Shown piece by piece: positions 1-5,594 of a stretch of DNA of 5,988 nucleotides. The stretch is taken from contig JAMOVZ010000419.1 in the NCBI GenBank assembly GCA_027061865.1, forward strand, positions 1 to 5,988, written 5' to 3'. The stretch's first letter is position 1, and each line of letters starts with the position of its first letter. The DNA is from Desulfobacterales bacterium. Its GTDB lineage: Bacteria; Desulfobacterota; DSM-4660; Desulfatiglandales; Desulfatiglandaceae. Made by a program: the position numbers and the translations under genes. Under the pieces are notes generated by a model. The model did not search any database, was not told where the DNA came from, and was given only the letters and a program-made list of their open reading frames with translations.

Positions 1-742
1 CTGGCATGTGGCGCACCACTGCCAGATCGTGGGAAATGAATAGATATGTCAGGCCAAGTCGTTCTTGAAGGTCCTTCATGAGATTCAGGATTTGAGCTTG
101 TACAGATACATCGAGGGCAGAGGTGGGCTCATCGCAGACAATAAAATCCGGCTCACTAGCCAATGCCCTTGCTATTGAAATCCTCTGCCTTTGTCCTCCT
201 GAAAATTCATGGGGATATTTTTCGGCATCATTTGGTGAAAGTCCCACCTGGACGAGCAACTCTGCTGTTCGCTGTTCAATGGCGTGTTTTCTTTTTACGA
301 GGCCAAAGGCCCGGATGGGCTCGCTTATGATTTTTCCCACTCTCCAGCGGGGATTTAAGCTGGCGTAAGGATCCTGAAAGATCATGGCCATGCGGCGCCT
401 CATCTTTGCCATCTGCCCCTTGTCTTTTAATGCTGTGATGTCTATTCCATCAAACTCAATCTTGCCTGAGGTGGCTCTGTAGAGGCCAACTACCACGTTT
501 GCCACTGTGGATTTCCCACAACCCGATTCCCCCACCAGAGCAAAGGTCTGGCCCCTGTTGATCTCAAAATCTATACCTGAAACTGCCCGAAGTATCTGGC
601 GTGGCAACCTTTCTATGAGTCTGTTGAGCAAGGGTTTTGACACATCAAAATAGCGTTTAAGGCCACTAACCCGGAGCAATATCTGGCCGGGAGCCTTTGT
701 TTCACGGTCTTTATCGACCTTTTCTATGTTCTCAGTTTCCAT
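1..742 (-). CDS. dppF: Peptide ABC transporter ATP-binding protein, DppF/OppF type (3' part missing)
   Basis: This is the second nucleotide-binding subunit of a Dpp/Opp importer. It hydrolyses ATP on the cytoplasmic face together with DppD. I translated it by hand from the ATG at 742-740, and 247 codons are open to the window edge. All ABC motifs up to the H-loop are intact: Walker A GESGCGKS (residues 71-78), Q-loop glutamine 123 in MIFQDP, signature SGGQ (181-184), Walker B FIVCDEP with D204/E205, and switch histidine 238 in ISHDL. About 20 charged, poorly conserved residues precede the first core strand (ILLRVSGLKRYF). The C-terminal oligopeptide-transporter tail, probably 70-90 residues, lies beyond the window. 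The start lies inside the last codons of dppD (11-base overlap) with no clear Shine-Dalgarno sequence, so translational coupling is likely. The F-type assignment rests on FSGGQRQR and last position after dppD. Family is near certain; the substrate is unknown. Confidence 0.95.
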   Translation of the reverse strand, partial: METENIEKVDKDRETKAPGQILLRVSGLKRYFDVSKPLLNRLIERLPRQILRAVSGIDFEINRGQTFALVGESGCGKSTVANVVVGLYRATSGKIEFDGIDITALKDKGQMAKMRRRMAMIFQDPYASLNPRWRVGKIISEPIRAFGLVKRKHAIEQRTAELLVQVGLSPNDAEKYPHEFSGGQRQRISIARALASEPDFIVCDEPTSALDVSVQAQILNLMKDLQERLGLTYLFISHDLAVVRHMP

Positions 743-1697
743 AAAGCCAGCAGGCGACCTTGGTTGTTGATGTCTCTACCAGTTTAGGCCTCTCCTTATG
801 GCACCTATCAAATGAATGCTTGCACCTTGGATGAAAGGCACACCCAGGAGGTATCTCGTTCAGCCTGGGCATGGCCCCATCTATCTGAGTTAACCTGCGC
901 ACCCGTCGGCGCAGCGATGGAATTGAACCCATAAGCCCTTGAGAGTAAGGATGTTGAGGGAATTTTACCACCTGGGCCACGGGTCCAATTTCAACCAGGC
1001 GTCCTGCATACATCACTGCCACACGGTCGCAGATCTCAGCAATTACTCCCATATCGTGGGTGATGAGCATGACAGCAGTGCCCTTTTCTTCGCAGAGACG
1101 TTTCAGGAGAGCGATTATCTGGGCCTGAATGGATACATCCAGAGCGGTTGTGGGTTCATCTGCAATCACCAGGCTGGGGTCGGCACAAAGGGCCAAGGCT
1201 ATCACCACACGCTGTCTCATGCCTCCAGAGAACTGGTGTGGATAGTGGTCTATGCGCTTGTCAGGTGCAGGGATCCCAACCTCGGTGAGGAGTTTAAGGG
1301 CCCGCTGTCGAGCCTCTTTGTGACTTAGCGGAAGGTGGGTAAGAATGGTTTCAATCAGCTGTTTGCCAATCGTGTAAAGAGGATTTAGGCTGGTGAGGGG
1401 ATCTTGGAATATCATGCCGATCTTCTTACCCCGTATCCTGCGCAACTCCTCGTAAGGCAACTGATCTATCCGCTTTCCATTCAGATATATCCTTCCAGAA
1501 GAAATACGGCCGGGGGGCTCGAGCAGCCCAATGATGGCCTGGCCGGTGAGAGACTTACCTGCCCCTGACTCCCCAACTACTCCGAAAACTTCACCCTCTT
1601 CTATCTCAAATGAAATCCCATCAACTGCCACCAAGGTGCCGCGTCGTGTGTTGAATTCGATCCCTAACCGTTCAACTTCTAATAATGATCTTGCCAT
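732..1697 (-). CDS. dppD: Peptide ABC transporter ATP-binding protein, DppD/OppD type
   Basis: This is the first ATPase subunit of the importer, 321 residues, a normal length for DppD. The motifs are complete: Walker A GESGAGKS (42-49), Q98 in MIFQDP, signature SGGM (157-160) within FSGGMRQRV, Walker B LVIADEP with D180/E181, and H214 in ITHDM. The C-terminal oligopeptide-transporter extension carries cysteines 286, 292, 299 and 316, spaced CX5CX6CX16C. This pattern is conserved in many DppD/OppD proteins, and some of these have been reported to bind an iron-sulfur cluster; here that is inference. The ATG at 1697 overlaps the dppC stop by one base (TGATG). No strong Shine-Dalgarno is visible, which suggests coupling to dppC translation. 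The start fits the family because the first core strand (LLEVERLGIEF) begins at residue 5. Specificity for di- or oligopeptides cannot be decided. Confidence 0.97.
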   Translation of the reverse strand: MARSLLEVERLGIEFNTRRGTLVAVDGISFEIEEGEVFGVVGESGAGKSLTGQAIIGLLEPPGRISSGRIYLNGKRIDQLPYEELRRIRGKKIGMIFQDPLTSLNPLYTIGKQLIETILTHLPLSHKEARQRALKLLTEVGIPAPDKRIDHYPHQFSGGMRQRVVIALALCADPSLVIADEPTTALDVSIQAQIIALLKRLCEEKGTAVMLITHDMGVIAEICDRVAVMYAGRLVEIGPVAQVVKFPQHPYSQGLMGSIPSLRRRVRRLTQIDGAMPRLNEIPPGCAFHPRCKHSFDRCHKERPKLVETSTTKVACWLYGN

Positions 1698-2644
1698 CAG
1701 CGCAGCTTAGGATTTAAGGCATCCCTCAGCCAATCACCCAAAAGGTTTACGGCCAAGACCAGTGTTGCCAAGGCAGCACCGGGAAATATCACTATCCACC
1801 ATTCGCCTGCAAACAAGAAACTCTGGCCAATTCTGATCAGGGTGCCGAGAGAAGGTTTTGTGGGAGGCACCCCGACTCCGAGATAGGAAAGTGTTGCTTC
1901 TGTTAGGATGGCAACTGCAAGACCGATGGTGGCGATGACAAGGACTGGGCCCATTACATTCGGCAGGATGTGCTGAAACATTATAGTGGGCCTGCTCCGG
2001 CCTATGACCCGCGCAGCCTGCACGTATTCTTTGTTTTTTTCCACCATGGTAGAGCCCCGCACTGTGCGGGCAAAATGCACCCAGTTGGAAATACCGATTG
2101 AAAACACCATTACCCAAATGGCCAGTGCCTCGTGCCGTTGTGTGGGCAGTATGCCGCGTGCAACACCATCTACGAGCATGGCGATCAAGATGGCGGGAAA
2201 ACTTATCTGAACATCGGCTATGCGCATGAGCACTGCGTCAATGGGCCCGCCAATATAGCCAGAGATCAAGCCAAGGCTCACACCCACTACCATGGCAAAG
2301 AGCATGGAGGCAAACCCCACAAAGAGGGAAATGCGTGATCCATAGAGAATTGTTGACAAGAGATCTCGTCCCTGATCGTCAGTGCCGAGGAGAAATTCAG
2401 TAGTCCCCTCTGGATACCAAGCAGGCGGGGTAAAGGCATCCATAAGGTCAAGGGAAGCTGGGTCAAAAGGATCATGGGGGGCAATAAGAGGGGCAAAAAT
2501 AGCAGCTAGTATAAATGCCAATGTTACTAAGGCTGCCAGCACCGTAACCTTGGAGCGCGTAAAACTATACCAGAGGTCACTATCAAAAAAGCGCCTAATG
2601 GCACCATGGAGTCCTTCCACGCCCCTCATGCTCAACACCCTCAA
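1697..2644 (-). CDS. dppC: Peptide ABC transporter permease, DppC/OppC type
   Basis: This is one of the two inner-membrane subunits that form the translocation path. It has an OppC N-terminal segment with a first hydrophobic helix at about 33-55, then the characteristic GTDDQGRD (87-94), then about five more hydrophobic stretches (about 106-130, 137-158, 174-190, 232-252, 282-302). The EAA coupling loop that docks on the ATPase is at about 206-230 (EYVQAARVIG ... ILPN). The length is 315 residues from the TTG at 2644 or 310 from the in-frame ATG at 2629. The TTG overlaps the dppB stop as TTGA and has AAGGAG seven bases upstream. The ATG has GAGGG eight bases upstream. I keep the TTG because its Shine-Dalgarno is better, but the ATG is a real alternative. 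The protein ends in NPKLR, typical of the family. It lies between dppB and dppD in the operon. Confidence 0.96.
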   Translation of the reverse strand: MRVLSMRGVEGLHGAIRRFFDSDLWYSFTRSKVTVLAALVTLAFILAAIFAPLIAPHDPFDPASLDLMDAFTPPAWYPEGTTEFLLGTDDQGRDLLSTILYGSRISLFVGFASMLFAMVVGVSLGLISGYIGGPIDAVLMRIADVQISFPAILIAMLVDGVARGILPTQRHEALAIWVMVFSIGISNWVHFARTVRGSTMVEKNKEYVQAARVIGRSRPTIMFQHILPNVMGPVLVIATIGLAVAILTEATLSYLGVGVPPTKPSLGTLIRIGQSFLFAGEWWIVIFPGAALATLVLAVNLLGDWLRDALNPKLR

Positions 2645-3618
2645 ACTACAGCTCCTTCAGCCCTAAGCCGGGGATCAACTATGTGGTAGAGGATATCAAC
2701 GATCATGTTTATCAGGACAAAGAAGAATGCAATCAATATCAGATAGGTTGACATGACAGGGATATCTGCAAACTGGATTGATTGGAGAAACAGGAGCCCC
2801 ATTCCAGGCCACTGAAACACGGTCTCTGTAATAATGGCAAATGCTATGATAGATCCCAACTGAAGCCCTGTGATCGTAATTACCGGCACCAGTGTGTTCT
2901 TCAAAGCATGGCCGAAATTGATGGCCCGGTTTGAAAGCCCCCTTGCCCGGGCAAACTTAATGAAGTCAGCCCTCAAGACCTCCATCATCTCAGATCGCAC
3001 CAACCGCATGATGAGGGTCAATTGAAACATCCCCAGGGTAAAGGCAGGCATGATGATTGCCTTCCATCCGCTCACGGTCAAAAGTCCTGTGCTCCACCAT
3101 CCAAGCTTTACCACTTCTCCCCTGCCAAAGGTCGGCAGCCACCCCAGGATAACACCAAAAATAAGGATGAGCAGGATCCCAATGAGAAATGTGGGCAAAG
3201 AGATTCCAATGAGGGAGATGGCTTGAAAAAATTTGCTCAAGTACCTGTGGGGATAAAGTCCAGTATAGACCCCCATAGGTATGCCCACCGCCAAAGAAAA
3301 GAGTGCAGCTACCAGGCTAAGCTCAAGTGTGGCAGGGAGCCGCTCTGCGATTAGTTCCTTTACTGGGCGGCCCAGGCGGAAAGATATTCCAAACTTGCCT
3401 TGCAGGCTATTCAGCACGAATCTAGAAAACTGAACGATTATAGGGTCGTTGAGGCCCAGTTCTTCGCGTAACCGCTCTCTATCGGCGATGGAGGTTTCTT
3501 GGCCGACCATCTGGGAGACAGGATCTCCCACGTACCGGAAAAGGCTAAAGGCAACCAGTGCCACAGCGAGCATGACCACAAAAGACTGAAAAAGCCGCCG
3601 GATGATTAGGGCTATCAT
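2641..3618 (-). CDS. dppB: Peptide ABC transporter permease, DppB/OppB type
   Basis: This is the partner inner-membrane subunit, 325 residues, a usual DppB length. The N-terminal helix (about 9-29) starts directly after MIALIIRRLFQS, the normal opening of the family, which supports the ATG at 3618. A periplasmic region follows (ELGLNDPI, FVLNSLQGKFGISF). Further hydrophobic segments lie at about 98-120, 133-160, 186-205, 243-264 and 288-311. The EAA loop lies at about 218-245 (DFIKFARARGLS ... LVP). The motif ETVFQWPGMGLL (265-276) and the ending DPRLRAEG are also characteristic. The stop overlaps the TTG start of dppC by four bases. Upstream, a 68-base gap with a stem-loop separates it from the binding-protein gene. 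No strong Shine-Dalgarno precedes the ATG, so expression may be lower than that of the binding protein. Confidence 0.97.
   Translation of the reverse strand: MIALIIRRLFQSFVVMLAVALVAFSLFRYVGDPVSQMVGQETSIADRERLREELGLNDPIIVQFSRFVLNSLQGKFGISFRLGRPVKELIAERLPATLELSLVAALFSLAVGIPMGVYTGLYPHRYLSKFFQAISLIGISLPTFLIGILLILIFGVILGWLPTFGRGEVVKLGWWSTGLLTVSGWKAIIMPAFTLGMFQLTLIMRLVRSEMMEVLRADFIKFARARGLSNRAINFGHALKNTLVPVITITGLQLGSIIAFAIITETVFQWPGMGLLFLQSIQFADIPVMSTYLILIAFFFVLINMIVDILYHIVDPRLRAEGAVV
2652..2657 (-). promoter_or_regulatory. Ribosome binding site deciding the dppC start
   Basis: AAGGAG on the minus strand lies inside the last codons of dppB, seven bases before the TTG at 2644. It is the strongest Shine-Dalgarno match among the four transporter genes and favours a TTG start overlapping the dppB stop. 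A second weaker site, GAGGG at 2642-2638, serves the alternative ATG at 2629 with an eight-base spacer. Confidence 0.6.
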
Positions 3619-3637
3619 ATCTATCTGATCAAAAGCA

Positions 3638-3669
3638 CAGAGCCCGGGAACTGATTCTACCGGGCTCTG
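3638..3669 (-). promoter_or_regulatory. Intercistronic stem-loop between the binding-protein gene and dppB
   Basis: CAGAGCCCGG (3638-3647) pairs perfectly with CCGGGCTCTG (3660-3669) around a 12-base loop. On the transcribed minus strand the stem begins 17 bases after the binding-protein stop. It is followed by TGCTTTTG, so the T-tract is short and displaced. This makes it a poor full terminator but a plausible attenuator, or a block to 3' exonucleases. Such a hairpin would let the binding protein be made in excess over the membrane subunits, as is common in binding-protein-dependent operons. The structure is directly visible; its function is inferred. Confidence 0.7.
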
Positions 3670-3686
3670 GTTAGACTGTTTTTCAA

Positions 3687-5264
3687 CTATTTAATTACCA
3701 CGTGACGCCACGAGAATACGTTGTCAGGCCGCTGTTTGAGGTTCACATGGTTACGGACTCCCCAGGCAAGGGCCTGCTGGTGCAAGGGAATGTAAGCAAT
3801 GTCGTTTATTGTGATGGTCCAAGCCTCTTCAATGAGTTTTAGGCGTTTGGCCTGATCTGTCTCACTTAGGATCTTGGCGGTCAGTTCGTCTACCTTTGGA
3901 TTACAATAGCCTCCAATATTGAACTTCCCCGCACCGCTTTCAGAAGGGCAGTTGTGCAGGTTGTAAAGGACATTCCAGGAATCAAAGCTGCTTGGAGTCC
4001 ATCCAAGGAGGTAAAAGCTGGTGTCGAGCTTGGGAGCCAAAATCTTGGGGAAAAATTTGGCCTTGGGTTGAGCGAGTAAATTCACTTTTACGCCCACCTT
4101 AGCCAGCATGGAGACCACGGCCAAACAGATAGCCTCGTCGTTTACATAGCGGTCGTTGGGACAGTCCAGCGTCACCTCAAATCCATGCGGGTACCCTGCC
4201 TCGGCCAAAAGACGCTTGGAGGCCTCAGGATCGTAAGGCAGGCGTTTAAACTTTGGGCTCCAACCAATTATCCCCGGGGCTATCATCATGGCTGAGGGTT
4301 GAGAGAGCCCCCGCATCACCTTTTTCTTTATGGCCTCAATATCAATTGCCTGATAAAAGGCCTGCCTGACACGTTTGTCCTTGAAAGGATTTTTCCCTTT
4401 CACATTTGAATAGAGCAGTTCATCCCTGAACTGATCCATGCCAAAAAAAATGGTGCGTAGCTCAGGCCCCACAAGCATTCGGCAATCAGGATGCCTCTCA
4501 ATTCGTTTCATGTCCTGTACCGGGATGGGATAGGCCATGTCCACTTGTCCAGAAAGCAATGCCGCTACACGGGTTGCGTCACTGGCAATAGGAGTGAAAA
4601 TGACCTTGGTCACATTATGTTCCTTAGAACTATCCCACCAGTGGGGATTGACAACTGCAATGGTCTTGACCCCTGGCTCATGGCTTACCAGTTTGAAAGG
4701 GCCTGTGCCGTTTGCATGCCGAGTGGCGTAATTTTCACTTTCTCCCGTCGCCGATTCAGGGATGGTGGCATTGTGCTTTTCACACCAGCTTTTGGACATG
4801 ATGTGCCAAGTGCCCCATTCCACGTGCAGAATTGGATTGGGAACTGGAGTGATAAAATCCACTGTGTAGTCATCCACCTTCACCACCTTGACCTTGTCTG
4901 AGAGCCTAGTTTTAAGGTCAGAGTTTTTGTGCCGTACCCTTTGGGCTGAGAAGATAACGTCATCTGCAGTGAATGGGGTTCCATCGTGAAACTTGACCCC
5001 TTTTCGTAGATAAAAGCGCCACCGGGTTGGCTCCAAGATCTCCCAGCGCTCGGCCAGGCAAGGTTCAATCTCAAGGTTAGGCCCGCGGCGTATCAGGCCT
5101 TCGTAAATATTGCCGAGAAAGCCCAGTTGAAAGGTTTCATTTAAGCTGTAAGGGTCCATAGATTTGACATCACCCTGAAAGGCAAAGCGCAGGGTTTTTG
5201 CCCCTGCAGGCACTGTCAACAAAAAGACCAAAAGGGCTGCCAAGATTATTGATTTCTTGCTCAT
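3687..5264 (-). CDS. Periplasmic peptide-type substrate-binding protein (SBP family 5, DppA/OppA-like)
   Basis: This is the extracytoplasmic receptor that captures the solute and delivers it to DppB/C. It has 525 residues, normal for SBP_bac_5. Residues 1-22 form a Sec signal peptide (MSKK, a hydrophobic core, then AGA before K23). There is no lipobox cysteine, so a soluble periplasmic protein is expected. Family hallmarks are KFHDGTPFTADDV (91-103), NGTGPF (185-190), KDKRVRQAF near 296-303, and NPKVDEL (455-461). The segment GWTPSSFDSW (421-430) lies where E. coli DppA carries the aspartate that anchors the peptide amino group, so D428 may play that part; this alignment is by eye. C439 and C454 probably match the conserved DppA disulfide. 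The ATG has a strong AGGAGG eight bases upstream. Dipeptide, oligopeptide, nickel and other ligands all occur in this family, so the ligand is undetermined and I give no symbol. Confidence 0.95.
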   Translation of the reverse strand: MSKKSIILAALLVFLLTVPAGAKTLRFAFQGDVKSMDPYSLNETFQLGFLGNIYEGLIRRGPNLEIEPCLAERWEILEPTRWRFYLRKGVKFHDGTPFTADDVIFSAQRVRHKNSDLKTRLSDKVKVVKVDDYTVDFITPVPNPILHVEWGTWHIMSKSWCEKHNATIPESATGESENYATRHANGTGPFKLVSHEPGVKTIAVVNPHWWDSSKEHNVTKVIFTPIASDATRVAALLSGQVDMAYPIPVQDMKRIERHPDCRMLVGPELRTIFFGMDQFRDELLYSNVKGKNPFKDKRVRQAFYQAIDIEAIKKKVMRGLSQPSAMMIAPGIIGWSPKFKRLPYDPEASKRLLAEAGYPHGFEVTLDCPNDRYVNDEAICLAVVSMLAKVGVKVNLLAQPKAKFFPKILAPKLDTSFYLLGWTPSSFDSWNVLYNLHNCPSESGAGKFNIGGYCNPKVDELTAKILSETDQAKRLKLIEEAWTITINDIAYIPLHQQALAWGVRNHVNLKQRPDNVFSWRHVVIK

Positions 5265-5272
5265 TACTCCCC

Positions 5273-5278
5273 CCTCCT
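5273..5278 (-). promoter_or_regulatory. Strong ribosome binding site of the substrate-binding protein gene
   Basis: AGGAGG on the minus strand lies eight bases before the ATG at 5264. It is followed directly by more G (the minus-strand G run covers 5274-5269). It is far stronger than anything before dppB, dppD or dppF, consistent with high expression of the periplasmic receptor. Confidence 0.8.
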
Positions 5279-5301
5279 GTTTTGATTATTAACTTTGATG
5301 A

Positions 5302-5376
5302 TTACCAAAAGGCCGAAGATATGCTGGTCTTGTGGGAAGGACTTCCCGTCCACATGTTACTGAACTTCCTCCTCAT
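5302..5376 (-). other. Possible 24-codon leader frame upstream of the substrate-binding protein gene
   Basis: A short minus-strand frame starts with ATG at 5376 and ends with TAA at 5304-5302, 37 bases before the binding-protein start. It begins MRRKFSNMW and ends SSAFW. A second in-frame ATG (residue 8) has AGGAGG 12 bases upstream, which is a long spacer. The first ATG has no clear Shine-Dalgarno. It lies downstream of one promoter candidate and would be in the leader mRNA. Frames this short arise often by chance, and no attenuator-type codon run is evident, so this is a weak candidate. Confidence 0.15.
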
Positions 5377-5383
5377 TTAAGGT

Positions 5384-5413
5384 CTTTTACTCCATGTTGC
5401 GAGATTAAGTCAA
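5384..5413 (-). promoter_or_regulatory. Candidate promoter for the transporter operon
   Basis: On the minus strand, TTGACT (5413-5408, five of six -35 bases) and TAAAAG (5389-5384, four of six -10 bases) are separated by 18 bases. Transcription would start near 5377, giving a leader of about 110 bases before the binding-protein ATG. Moderate match only; a perfect TATAAT further upstream is a competitor. Confidence 0.4.
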
Positions 5414-5427
5414 GATCCATTGCTTGA

Positions 5428-5463
5428 CACGGTAAAGCTCACGGTTGACTCGGCTTAATTATA
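5428..5463 (-). promoter_or_regulatory. Perfect -10 hexamer with a downstream direct repeat, possible regulated promoter
   Basis: The minus strand reads TATAAT at 5463-5458, a perfect sigma-70 -10 box, but no acceptable -35 lies 15-19 bases upstream. This would suit an activator-dependent promoter or could be chance in an AT-rich patch. Just downstream, ACCGTG occurs twice on the minus strand (5445-5440 and 5433-5428), 12 bases apart and close to one helical turn, as in tandem protein-binding sites. The leader would be about 190 bases. Confidence 0.3.
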
Positions 5464-5521
5464 TAGTCTGCCCTTTATCTATCTCTTAGCCCTGAGCTGA
5501 GGCCATTATTACGAGTATTGG

Positions 5522-5563
5522 AAGTGACAACATTCACTTGACAGGCTATCTAGCCTCAAGTGA
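5522..5563. promoter_or_regulatory. Operator-like inverted repeats over the amidohydrolase promoter
   Basis: TCACTTGA (5534-5541) is the exact inverse of TCAAGTGA (5556-5563). Between them GGCTA (5544-5548) is inverse to TAGCC (5551-5555), so the whole 30-bp element is a long palindrome broken only by a 2-base bulge and a 2-base centre. A further AAGTGA at 5522-5527 forms a second inverted repeat with TCACTT (5534-5539). Three copies of one half-site thus bracket the -35 box and touch the -10 box, the expected layout for a repressor operator. The repeats are directly visible; the regulator is unknown and none is encoded here. Confidence 0.6.
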
Positions 5564-5567
5564 TATT
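5538..5567 (+). promoter_or_regulatory. Sigma-70-like promoter of the M20 amidohydrolase gene
   Basis: A perfect -35 TTGACA (5538-5543) is followed after 18 bases by GATATT (5562-5567, four of six -10 bases). Initiation would fall near 5574, leaving a leader of about 20 bases. The element sits inside the palindrome at 5534-5563, so protein binding there should block or modulate it. Confidence 0.6.
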
Positions 5568-5594
5568 TGTATCAAAAAATCTGGGGGGGTTTTG

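Noticed and set aside
123..368. Plus-strand open frame of 81 codons
   Set aside because: It lies wholly antisense to the dppF coding sequence, whose ABC motifs are intact; no own ribosome site or family resemblance.
939..1328. Plus-strand open frame of 129 codons
   Set aside because: Antisense shadow of dppD. The minus-strand frame carries Walker A, signature and Walker B motifs; this one carries nothing recognisable.
1..1697. Two similar ATPase genes in tandem as a recent duplication
   Set aside because: A D/F ATPase pair is the normal make-up of this importer family. The two differ in signature (SGGM against SGGQ), N-terminus and overall sequence.
3638..3683. The stem-loop read as a plus-strand terminator, since a T5 run follows on that strand
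   Set aside because: No plus-strand gene lies upstream for several kilobases, and the T run is about eight bases from the stem.
4491..4901. Plus-strand open frame of 136 codons inside the receptor gene
   Set aside because: Antisense to conserved SBP family 5 sequence; its composition is cysteine- and histidine-rich, as shadows often are.
5424..5467. Plus-strand TTGACA at 5424 and TTGACT at 5445 with TATAGT at 5462 as further amidohydrolase promoters
   Set aside because: Spacers of 32 and 11 bases are outside the usable range; the TTGACA at 5538 has a far better partner and position.
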